Assembly (NCBI GenBank): GCA_028455995.1
Contig: JABELC010000004.1
Location: 2,912,501-2,976,500 of the forward strand
Length of the DNA: 64,000 bases
Direction: 5' to 3'
Source of the DNA: Scleromitrula shiraiana
Lineage: Eukaryota; Ascomycota; Leotiomycetes; Helotiales; Sclerotiniaceae
In this document: one piece after another, positions 51,090 to 63,898 of the stretch
Position numbering within the stretch: the first letter of the stretch is position 1
How the letters are laid out: each line of letters starts with the position of its first letter
The notes under the pieces: generated by a model
Seen by the model: the letters and a program-made list of their open reading frames with translations, nothing else
Told to the model about the DNA's origin: nothing
The model's database searches: none
Made by a program: the position numbers and the translations under genes

Positions 51090-51440
51090 TTATAATAAAA
51101 ATCATTATAATTAAAATAATTATATATCTTAATTTAGTTAAAACTATTTTAATCAAAATCAATTTAATTAGAATTAATTTAATCAAAATTAATCTAATTA
51201 AAATTATCACAATATAAATAATTATAATAAAAATTATTACAATCAAAATAACTATATATTTTAATTTGATTAAACTCAATTTGATTAAAATTAATTTAAT
51301 TAGAATCAATTTGGTCAAAATCAATTTAATCAAAATCAATTTGATCAAAATTATTTTAATTAAAATTATTATATACTTTAAAATAATCGAAATAATTGTA
51401 ACTAAAATCATTATAATTAAAATAATCATAATTTTTAATA
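51090..51440. repeat. Degenerate 15-bp tandem array, near-palindromic
   Basis: Units resembling AAAATCAATTTAATC recur with many substitutions. The units are close to self-complementary, so both strands show similar sequence and both carry frames reading IKINLIKINL or ILIKLILIKL. These frames are products of the array and not genes. Confidence 0.75.
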
Positions 51441-54400
51441 TAAACAAAACTAAAAAGAAAAATAAAGAGATAAAAAAAAATATATATATAGAAATAAATA
51501 TAAGAATTTAGAATATTATTAAAAAAAAACTATTAATATTATATATCAAAAGTTTAATATTGAATTAATTTAAATAAAATATATAATAATATAATAAAAT
51601 TCAATAATAAAAATAACGATTTTAATTATAAACTAATTATATATATATTAATTTTATAATATATAAATATTTTAAACAAATTTATAATAATAACATTTTT
51701 AATTATATTTAAAGATAAAATATTTAAATACTATATATCAAATTTAATTATATTCTTATAAGAAAAAAAGAGTCTAATTACAAAATTTAAAGCGCAATAT
51801 TAAAAAAAACTATATTATTATAATATAATAAATTAATAAATAAAATTAATAATAAAAAGTATTATAAAAAAAATTAAAAAAAATTTTCAAATAATATTTA
51901 AAGCTATTCTTTATAAAAGCAAAATAATTATATAAAATTTTATTAAATAATATAAAAAATTAATTATATTTATATAAAAAAAGTAATTTTATTATATTAA
52001 TAAATCAAATAATATATTTAAGTATATTATTAATTAATTATAAATATTTTTAATTTTATTTAAAAAGTTAAAAAAATAATTTAAATTTGTAATGAATTAT
52101 AAAATAATAATATTAATATATATTATATTAAAAAAATTTTTATAGATAATTTATAAAATTGAGATAAAAGTTTTAATTATAATAAATATAATAAAGCAAA
52201 TAATTATAATAATCAAAAAAAATATAATAATTATTAAAATTAATTCAAATTATAATTTAATATTCAAAATCAATATAATAAAGATAGTTTTGGATTAAAT
52301 TATAAAAGATAATATTAAATATATAAAAAAAATATATTTTTTTATAAATCATTTAAAATCGAATCAAAAAAAAAATTTAAAAAAAATATAAAGAAAAAGT
52401 TATTAAAAATAATAATAATTATATATATAAATAATTTTTAATATATTATAAAAAAAAATAAAAAATAAAGAAAAAAAATATTAAAAAGATTTATAAAATA
52501 TTTTATATAAAAATAAAATATTTAAACAAAACTATATTAAAAATATATTATATATTAAATAGCTTAATTAATAATTTATAAATAATTACTAAATTTATAA
52601 AAAAAGCATTTAAATATATATTAATATATAAAAGATTATTTAAAAATAACTAAACCAATAAAAATATAATATCAAAATAAATTATATACGATTTTAAAAC
52701 ATTTTTTGCAAATAACAAATATAATCTCAATAAATTTTAAAGTATTATAATTAATATAAAAGCAATAATAATATTAATTATTAATAAATAATAATTCAAA
52801 ATATTATAAAAATTAATCGATTTAATTATTAATTATAATAAAGTAAAAATTATAAAAATCATATTTAAAAAAAAAAATATTGAAAAATTTATTAAATTAT
52901 ACAAAATTGAATTATCGATTAAACAAATCAAAGTTTATATCATTTATATAAATATACTATTTTTACTTTATCTAATAGATATAAATAGATTTAATATATT
53001 TTTTAATAATATTAAAAACTAAATTATTTATAATAAAATTAATAAATATTTTTTTATTATACAAAAATATAGCTATAATTTTTTATTATAAAAATATAAT
53101 TATAATATATTTATATAATTAATAATTTTAAATAATATTTATTATTTTATAAAAATAAAATTATAATATTTACACAAATATTTTAATTATTTAACTATTT
53201 ATAGATTATATAATATATTTAAATAAACTAATTATAATAATATAAATAAAGATAAAATTAATAAATTAATAAAATATTATAATTAATATCAAATATATAG
53301 TAAATTATTAAAAAAATTCAAATTCAAAATCAATAATAATAAAAATAATAATATTTAATTTAACTATATAATCATAATTAATATTATATATATTAATAAA
53401 AAAACAATATTATATATATTTAATAAAACAATAAAATACCAAATAACAATATTTCTAAATAATCTATTAACAAAATATATTTAAAATACAATTTGATTTA
53501 AATAAATTAATATTTATATAAAACTTTTAAATTATATTATTATTAATATAAATATATAATTTATTACAAAAAAATTTAATAAATATATAAATATTATAAT
53601 AATCAAAATAAAAATAATTTTTATAAAATTTTATTAATTAATTAATAAAATTAAATAATATTATAAAATTATATAATAAATATATAAAATTTTATAAAAC
53701 AAATTATAATAATTTAGCTTTATAAAAAAGCAAATATTATAAATAATAATAAAGACTATAAATAATTTAATAAGCTTTAATAAACTAATTTTAATATTTT
53801 TAATATTTAATATATTTATATATATAAAAAAATCAGATTTATTAATAAAAACTATTATTAACTAAGCAATAAAACTGCAAAAAATAAGCGATAAAATTTA
53901 TAAATATAAAACAATTTAATTAATAAAAAATATATTATAAAAACAAAATAAATTATCAATATATATAATATATAATTTAAAAATATATTTAAAAATTTTA
54001 ATATATAAAAAAATAATTAAAACAAAAAAAAAATAGATAAAACTTTACATTTTGAAATCGATAAAAAATAAAAATTGCAAAATCAATATAAATAATTATA
54101 TTATAATAATATAATTAATATCGATTTGCTTATATTATAAAAGATTTGTTGATCTAATATTAATATTATTAATAATATATATAAAAAACTATATATTATT
54201 TATATCTATAAATAATAATAATAATTATTTAATTATTTAAAAAATATCAAAAATAACAATATTAAAACTATTTAAACTAATAATTTATAAATATAATAAA
54301 TTAAAAAAAAATTAAAACTCTAATATTTTATTATTAATAATAATTCAATTTTATTAATATATTTAATAAAATATATAATAAAAGATATAATCTAAATTAT

Positions 54401-55723
54401 ATATAAAAAATAAAGATTTTAAAAAAAGATTGTTAAATATTATAATATTATTAAATAACAAATATATTATATATCTAATTAAAGCTTTTTTTACAAATAG
54501 GTTAATTTTTTTTATTAAACAGGTTAAATACAATAAAAAAAAAGTAAATAAGATATATATAAAATTAAAAAAAAAATTAAATAAATTAATAGAAATTAAT
54601 ATATTCAAAATAACAGAATAAAAAAAGATTTTAATAAAAATAAAAATTTTCAAATATAAATAAATTAACAAATTCAAATATTTAAATATAAAAAATATAT
54701 ATAAAAAATTAAGGTTTATTATATAAGATTTTAACAATATAAAAAAATATATTATATTTATATAATCTTTAATTATATAGGATTTAATTTATTAATTAAT
54801 ATTAATAATTATAATTATTATAATGATAATAAAAAATAATAATATATTTAATATTTATTTATATAATATTATTTAAATATATATATAAACAAACTCGAAA
54901 TTTATATATTTTATTTTTATATATACAATTCTAAAAATAAAATATCTATTAAAAACTATATTTTATATAATATAATTATTATATAAAATCCTAAAAATAA
55001 AAAATTATTAATTTAATATATATTTAGATTATTATATTACAAAGTTTAAAATAATAATATTAATATATAATTTTTATTTATTATACATATAAAAATAAAA
55101 ATTTAGAATTATAATAATATAAATTAATAATATTTTAATTATTATTAATAAATAATTTATCTATAAAAAAAACATTATTTAAAAAAAACTAAATTTTTAT
55201 ATAAAAAACAAAAATAGTTAATTAAAATATATTTATTCAAATTTAATAACAATTTAATATTATTAAAAAATTTAATAATTATAATAAATCAAAAACTTTA
55301 ATATAAAAATATAAAATAAATCAAAAATATTAATATTAATATATATAAAATATATAATAAACTTTAAAAAAATATAATATTAAAAAAACAATATATAATA
55401 TAACATATTTATAATATTTATATTATGATTTATTATTAATTTAAAACTTTATTTAATTTAATATAAATTATATAAAATATCAAATTAAATAACAAAAATA
55501 TAAAAATATTTAATAAATATATATAATAATAAAAAAAAACTTTATAAAAAAACTTTAATTTATATTATTTAATTTTAATATTTTTTATATATCTATATTT
55601 ATTAATATTTTATATATTAATAATTTTGATTTATTATTCTAAATCAAATATATTATTATATTAATAAATAAAAATAAAAATATAAATATTATATATTAAT
55701 TTTTAATCAAATATAAATATATC

Positions 55724-56589
55724 ATTTAAATTATATCAATATTAAAACTTTATATAATAATTTTTGATTTTAATATAATAATTATTATTAAAAATATAAT
55801 TAATAAAATTTTTAATAATCATATTTTATTATTAATTATTTATATTAATTTATATTCTTTATTTTAATTATTAATTAAATTTAAAATAATAATCAAAAAA
55901 CAATTTATAATTAATATTATAATATTATATTAATTATATAAATATAAAAAAATCATAGAAATATAATAAATTAATAATAATAATAATTTAATAAATATAA
56001 TAATAAAAATAAAACTTTATTTAATATCAAAAAAATTTATTAATATAAATAAAATATTAATAAAAATTAATAAATAAATTAAATATAAAAAAAAAATTTG
56101 ATTTTTTCTTTATTTATTTTTTAAAAAATAATTAAATAATAATCGATTTTATTTATTTAATTTATATATAATTATTATAAAATAAAAAAATAAAATATAT
56201 AATATAAAAAATAATAATAATATAAAACAATAATCATATATAATCTAAATAATATTTATTTCAATCTAACTTTAAAATATTATATTGCATATAAACAAAT
56301 TATAAAAATTTCAAAATAATAAAAAACTAAAAAAAACTTATTTTATTTTTATTTTATATAAATAATTCATAATTTTTATAAAATTCAACTTTTTATATAT
56401 ATAATATCAAATTTTTAAAAAATTATTAATATCTATATAATCAAATATATAATTTTATATTATATATCTATTAAAAAAATATATACTTTCGATAATATAT
56501 AATACTTTTTTTAAACTCTTTAAACAAATAATATAATATAGATAATATTTGTAATTGTATAGTTCTATACTCCCGGAGTTATATAAACA
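55724..56589 (+). repeat. AT-rich repeat copy A (LTR-like), ending CCCGGAGTTATATAAACA
   Basis: Aligns over its length with copy B at 56595-57415, with indels and mainly transition differences. It ends in ACA, as a long terminal repeat could. The last 150 bases also align with copy C near 63.3 kb. Confidence 0.75.
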
Positions 56590-56594
56590 ATATT

Positions 56595-57415
56595 ATTTAA
56601 ACTATATCAATATTAGAATTTTATATAATAATCTTTAATTTTAATTTAATAATCATTATTAAAAATATAATCAATAAACTTTTGATAATTATATTTTATT
56701 ATTAATTATTTATATTGATTTATACTTTTTATTTTAATTATTAATTAAATTTAAAATAATAATTAAAAAACGATTTATAATCAATATTATAATATTATAT
56801 TAATTATATAAATATAAAAAAATTATAAAAATATAATGAATTAATGATAATAATAATTTAATAAATATAATAATAAAGATAAAACTTTATTTAATATTAA
56901 AAAAATTTATTAATATAAATAAAATATTGATAAAAATCAATAAATAAATTAAATATAAAAAAGGATTTTGATTTTTTTTTTTTTTTTTAAAAAATAATTA
57001 AATAATGAATTAATATTATTTATTTAATTTATATATAATTATTATAAAATAAAATAATAATAATATATAATCTAAATAATATTTATTTTAATTTAATATC
57101 AAAATATCATATTATATATAAATAAATTATAAAAATTTCAAAGAAATAAAAAATTAAAAAAAACTTATTTTACCTTTATTTTATATAAAAAATTTATAAT
57201 TTTTATAAAATTCAATTTTTTATATATATAATATCAAATTTTTAAAAAGTTATTAATATTTATATAATCAAATATATAATCTTATATTATATATTTATTA
57301 AAAAAAAATATATTTTTAACAACATATAATATTTTTTTTAAACTCTTTAAATATATTAATATGATATAAAAGAATATTTATATTATATAGTTTTATACCC
57401 CCGAAGTTATATAAA
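56595..57415 (+). repeat. AT-rich repeat copy B (LTR-like), directly after copy A
   Basis: Tandem partner of copy A in the same orientation. Its end reads ACCCCCGAAGTTATATAAAT where copy A reads ACTCCCGGAGTTATATAAAC. Confidence 0.75.
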
Positions 57416-57823
57416 TAATTATATTTATTATTAGATATTATTTAATTATATATAAATTAGAATATATTAATATTCATAATGAATTTTAATCATAATAATA
57501 ATAATAATATCAAATTATTTTATTTAATATTTTATTATTTTCTTTATCCATTAGATAAAAAAAGTTATTTATTTAAAAATACAATACACAATTCGACATA
57601 TAATATAAATAAAATAAGCTAAGATATTAAAATTTTTAATTAAATAAATTATTGTATTATCATTGATTTTTATATTTGTAATTTTCATATTAGTTATAAA
57701 GATTAAAATAATTCTTCAATAAAAAATCTTTTCTGTAATAAATTTTTTTAATTACTTAAATTTTATCTATATTAAAATCAAAATTAATGTCATTAATGTA
57801 TACATATATATATTTTATTTTTA

Positions 57824-58620
57824 TGGTTTAAAGTCTTGTTTCAATCAATAACTATTTAGGACTGTCAAAACTTAATATCTTAATGATTTAAAATTTATAT
57901 TTTTATAGTCAATATATTTTAAAATGAATCAAAAGTTTAATTCTAAATTAAAGAAAAAAACTTTTTCAATTCTACTTTTTCATTTTCATTCTTTAGACTT
58001 TTATTTTTAAATTAATCCTTTTTCTTTTAATTAATAATATCTATTCTTTTTTTTCTTTATCAATAATATTTATTTTTTTTCTTTATTTTTTAATTTATCC
58101 ATTATATTAATTTCTTTTTTTTAAATATATTTGACAATATATTTTATTTTAATCTTTATATTTAAAAAAGATCTTATACTTATTTTTGTAATTTAATCTT
58201 TATAATTTTTAAAATCATTTAATTCTTTTTAAACTTTTAGATATTTTTAATATTTTAATAATGAATACTTTGAAATTTCTTTTTTTTGTATATATTATAA
58301 TTAATTAAAATATATTTTAATTCAAATGAATATAATTTCATATATTTATATTATAATTTTGATTAAAACAATATGTTTTTAAATTTTTATTCTATATTTT
58401 TAGGTAAAAGAATTTTACTTTTGATTTTTCAATCAGATATTTTATTATAAACTATTTTCTTTATTTTTAGTTTTTATTTTTTATTTTTTTTTATATTAAT
58501 TATAACAAAGCTAATTATGTCTAAATTTAGACATTATTATATAATAAGTTTAATAAGCTTATGAGCCTTTTCGTTATCTATAATATCAGTATCATGATGG
58601 TCTGAAACCTAGTAAAGCAA
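57824..58620 (+). repeat. Dispersed AT-rich repeat, copy 1
   Basis: Starts TGGTTTAAAGTCTTGTTTCA and aligns without gaps for about 125 bases with 60838 onward, then less tightly to about 58620. It keeps more G and C than copy 2 near its right end (58555-58630). Confidence 0.7.
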
Positions 58621-59481
58621 GATCTTGGCTTTTGTTATTAATATTAAATTATTTATATCTTTTAATTTCTTTTAGAATAATAAAATTTATCAAAAGTTCA
58701 TTCAATTATTTATTCATATAATATATAATCCTGTTATGAAAATTATTTTCAATATTTATTTACTTACATTTTAATTATATATATAATATATATAATATTT
58801 CGATGATTAATATTTTATGTATAATTCTAATGAATCAAATTGATCAGTTATAAAGTTAATTTAATTTTATATTGAAATAAATAATAATATAATATAAACA
58901 GAAATATAAAGAACAAATTGATCTCATTTATATATAAATCAAATTCAATAATTTATCATTTATGATATTATGTGCTGTTTAATAATATTTTTTGAAAATT
59001 ATTTAAAATTTATATTTTATATATGATCATGTTTTGACTCTAAATTACAATGTTTATGTTAGTGTATTGAAATAAATCTATAATATTTTGGAAAAGAATT
59101 TATCTTATGAATTAAGATATTAAATGAATAATAATTTTGGTTTATTTGAATTATTAAGAATTTACTTCAACAAAATTGTGATAGTTGACTTAACAGCAAA
59201 ATATATATAATATCTTTATACTTTTATTTAAGAAGATTTTATATCATAAATCAAATCTCAAGTTAATTGAGAATATAATAGTTGTTAATATCAAACTTAT
59301 TGAAAATCAATAAAATATATCCAATAATAAAATGAAAATTTAATGATATACATTTTTCTAAGAAAGAGGAATATTTTTTTAATTAAATCAATTGGTTTCG
59401 AATACAATCATACAATAATCATATGATAAATTCAAAATATAAATTTATATATTATGAATTTTCAATATTCGAAAAATATTC

Positions 59482-59815
59482 TATTATTTTATTATTTTAT
59501 TATTTTATTATTTTATTATTTATTATTTATATTTTATTATTTATTATTTTATTATTTTATTATTTTATTATTTTATTATTTTATTATTTTATTATTTTAT
59601 TATTTATTATTTATTATTTATTATTTTATTATTTATTATTTATTATTTTATTATTTTATTATTTTATTATTTTATTATTTTATTATTTTATTATTTTATT
59701 ATTTTATTATTTTATTATTTTATTATTTTATTATTTTATTATTTTATTATTTTATTATTTTATTATTTTATTATTTTATTATTTTATTATTTTATTATTT
59801 TATTATTTTATTTTA
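59482..59815. repeat. TTTTATTA octanucleotide array
   Basis: About 330 bases of TATTATTT-like units with a few shortened units near 59516-59545 and 59600-59650. Long frames across it (FIILLFYYFIILLFYY) are artefacts of the repeat. Confidence 0.92.
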
Positions 59816-60837
59816 TAAATTCTCAACTTACAAAGCTAATGTAAATAACATAAAACTTTTTATCGATAAATAAAAAGAGTATATTTTTTAATTATATTTA
59901 TTTCATTTTTAAAAACAAACTTGATTGAATTATTAATTAAACAAGTGTATTAAGATAATTTCGAAAAATATAAAATATATATTTTAATTTAGTTAACAAA
60001 GTTCAAATAAAATACTATTGGAGAAAAAAGTATTTCAAATAGAAAATTTAAATCTATAATAAAATTTGAATTTTTTATTAATAAACTTGTTATATATTAG
60101 AACGAGGATTTTATATGATTATAATTCTTAAACCAATTAACAGTATAGATAATTTTATAAATATATTATATATATTTAAAAGTAACTTTCAAATTGAAAT
60201 TTTAAAGGATTCATGTTAGAAATTTAATCAAAAAGAATATAAAAATAATCTTAAATATGATAATCAATATATAATCATATATTTTTCTTGAAAAAATTAA
60301 AATTTAATATCACTTTTATTAACATTTAAAAATATTCACAATTCTGATAAAATTTATTGTAAAATTATTTTTTAATAGAATTACATATGTAAACAGCAAA
60401 GTAAAAATAATACATATATCATAATCAATAAAATAAATCTCTAAAAAAAGATTTATGTTACAAAAAAAAGAAAATACTATATTCAAGTGAATATTCATAA
60501 CTTATTTTAGAAATAAATAATCGACTAAAAATATATATTATTTATATCATAATTCTATGAACAAATTCTTTTCTTTTTTTAAAAAAAAAGAATATAAAAA
60601 AATAAGAAATATATTGATACATAGATTTATAATCATTCAAAGTTTGTATATAAATCTTATTGATTTAGTTATTTTTAATTTATTATTCAAAGATTTTACA
60701 ATAATATTTTAATAATTGATAATAAAATCAAATAATATTGATACTTTATAATTATTAATGTAAAATAAAATTTGCTTATTATCATATATTAAAAACATGT
60801 CATGAAATATATTAAATCATAATTTCTTTTTTCTTTT

Positions 60838-61640
60838 TGGTTTAAAATCCTGTTTTAGTCATTGACTGTATAAGACTATCAAGGCTTACTATTTTGATTA
60901 TTTAAGATTCATATTTTTATAATTAATATATTTTAGAGAGAGATCATGAGTTTAATTTTAAAATAAACAAAAAAAGAAAAACAATCACTTTAACATTATC
61001 TTTGTATTTCAATATTTTATATTTTTTTAAAAGATAATCCTTTTTTTGATCAATAATATCAATTTTCTTTTTTTAATTTGTTTATTATATTAATTTTTTT
61101 AATATTGCAATGTAATAATGATTTTTATTTTTTAGATTTATTTTATAATATATTTTAATTTAATTTTTATATTCATAAAAATCATTATATTTATTTTTTT
61201 AATTTAATTTTTATATTCTTTAAAGTTGTTTATTTGTTTTTGAATTTTTAAATATTTCTAATATTCTAATAATAAATGTTTTAAAATCTTTATTTTTATA
61301 TATATAATGATTATTTAAAATATATTATAATTTAAATAGATATAATTTGATATATTTATATCAGTATTTTAATCAAAACAATATATTTTCAATTTTATAT
61401 TTTGTATTTTTGAATAAAAAAATGTATTTTTAACTTTTTCATTAAATATTCATGATAATTATATTTTTTGATTTTTATTTTTTATTTTATTTATATTAAT
61501 TAAACTAATTGATTTCTATATTAAATTTTATTAATATATTTATATTCATATCTAAATATCATTATATAATAAAATTTATAAGTTTATAAATTTTTTTATT
61601 ATTTATAATATTTCTATTATTATTTATAATATTGATATAA
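60838..61640 (+). repeat. Dispersed AT-rich repeat, copy 2
   Basis: Direct-orientation partner of copy 1, 3014 bases further on. Most differences in the first 125 bases are C/T or G/A. The pair could be long terminal repeats of a short degraded retrotransposon. Confidence 0.7.
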
Positions 61641-63119
61641 TTCAAAATTCAATAAAATAAAATTTTGATTTTATATATTTTTATTTATTTTAATATTTTA
61701 ATAACTTTGATTTATTAATTTTATTTAAAGTTATTTCATAAGATTTCAAATTTAGATAATTCAATTTGATTATTTAAATATATATAAAAATAGATTTTTA
61801 ATTTAATAATTTAATTTATTATTTTATTATAGAAAAAAGTCTTTTTAATCTAATATTTAATATAATATTCAAAAAATTTAAAAAAGTTTAAATTATATTA
61901 ATTAATATTTTTTAATTCTGAATTATGATTATATAAAGCAATATTAATATTAATTCAGTCTTCTTCAATTTTATTTATAAGCAAATATAAAATAGAGAAT
62001 TTGATTAAAAATAATAATAAAATAAATATTATTTTTTAAATAAAGATTTATTATTTGCTATATTAAAAAAATAGTTTTTGATATATTCTAAAATATTATA
62101 TATTATTTTAAATTTAAAATAAATTTAATATCAATATTTGAAATTTTTAATAATAGAATCAATATTATTAATAAAAATATTTATATCAAAAAGATATATC
62201 AAACATTAAATCATAATAAAATAAAATGTTTTTTATTTAAAAAAGAATCTTTAATTTAATAGTTTTATTTGGTATTTTTAAAAATATTATTTGAATAATA
62301 TTTTTTTTAATTTATTATTATATATATAATTTATAAAAGATTCAAATTATATTAATTAATATTTTTAAGTTTTATATTATAAATATAAAAAACAATATTA
62401 ATATTCATAAGGTTTTTTTTAATATTATTAATAAATAATAATATATATAAAAAAACAGTGTGATAATAAGTTTGATAATAAATATATAAATTTAGGAAAA
62501 ATATTAATTGTTTTATTAAATAAAATAAAATATAATATATTTTCTTTTTATGAAATCAACTTTTATTTTGTTGATTATAATTCAATAATTAAAATATTTA
62601 GAAAAAAAGTTTTAATATTAAGATGGTATTTTTTTGCTATTAAAGATTTAATCAACTTTTTTAAAAAAAAATTATTTTGATTGTTATAATGAATATAAAT
62701 ATTATTAAAAAGATTTTGAATATTTTTTATAATTGTAAATTTAACAACTTCTATAGAAAATAAATTGATTGATTTTTTTTGATTAAATTATTAAATCATA
62801 ATTTATTATATTAATGATATTAATAATATAAATTGTATAAATTTAATTATAAAACAAGATGATGATTTTATTTATATTATATAAATCTATGTGTTTTTTG
62901 ATATTGAATTAATAATATTAGATTATATATTTAATCAAAAAATTGAGTTTTTAAATTATAATAATTTTTAATCAAAGAAACATATTAATTTATCTAATTT
63001 TATTAATTTTGATAAGATAAAATAATTTAATTTTAATGATGTTTGATTATATTATATTTTTGATTTAATATTAACATATATTATAATTATGAATTTTTTC
63101 TTCAATTATTTTATTTATT

Positions 63120-63428
63120 CAAAAAAATCGAGAACAAATTATAAAAATTATATAATTAATATACAATAAAACTTTTATATTTCATTATTCAAACATAAAG
63201 ATTTTTTTGTAAAGATTATGAAATAAAATAAAGATATGAAATTATTTAATATCAATTTTATATGAACTTTATTTGTCTGTATAGTCAACACGTGACCTTA
63301 CATCACGTGCCCATTAAGGAGGAATATATTCTTGACAGCGTACAATACTTTTTTTGATCTTTTTAAATACATTAATATAATATAAGAGAATATCTATATT
63401 GTATAGTTTTATATTTTTGGAGTTATAT
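63120..63428 (+). repeat. Repeat copy C, least mutated copy, with CACGTG inverted repeat
   Basis: The 3' part aligns with the ends of copies A and B. At 63289-63312 it reads CACGTGACC...TCACGTGCCC, where A (56446-56469) and B (57273-57296) have only A and T at almost every corresponding G or C. It ends TTTTTGGAGTTATATAAATA. The left limit is uncertain. Confidence 0.75.
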
Positions 63429-63661
63429 AAATATATATTATATTATTTAAAAAAATATTTTAATAAATAAAAATAATAATAATGATAATTATTTTATTAT
63501 AATTATAAAAATGAGAATAAAATTGTTTATATAAGAACTTTTATTCAAAAACTGTTATCAAAGCTTTTAATAATCTTCATTTTTATATTTCTATATTTTT
63601 TTATTATTATCTTACTTTTTATTTTATTTTATAATGAATTTGTTTATTATATATTCATTTT

Positions 63662-63880
63662 ATGAATCAAAATAATTATATTTGACTTAAAAACTTTATT
63701 AAAACAAATTTTCATTTGATATTAAATTTATTTTATGAATTAAAATAATTATATTTGGTTTAAAGCTTTTATTAAAACAAATTTTGATTTGATATTAAAT
63801 TTATTTTATAAATTAAAATAATTATATTTGGTTTAAAGCTTTTATTAGATTAAAATTTTTAATTTAATATTAGATATTTA
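63662..63880 (+). repeat. Three tandem copies of a 73-bp unit
   Basis: Units start at 63662, 63735 and 63808 with ATGAATCAA, ATGAATTAA and ATAAATTAA and share ATAATTATATTTG and TTTATTAAAACAAATTT. Most differences between units are transitions. Confidence 0.85.
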
Positions 63881-63898
63881 TTTAATAATAATAAAAGA

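Noticed and set aside
51055..51511. Open frames of 130 and 81 codons on opposite strands
   Set aside because: Both consist of Ile/Leu/Lys periodicity from the 15-bp array.
59423..59873. Open frames of 131 and 139 codons
   Set aside because: They are translations of the TTTTATTA array in different frames.
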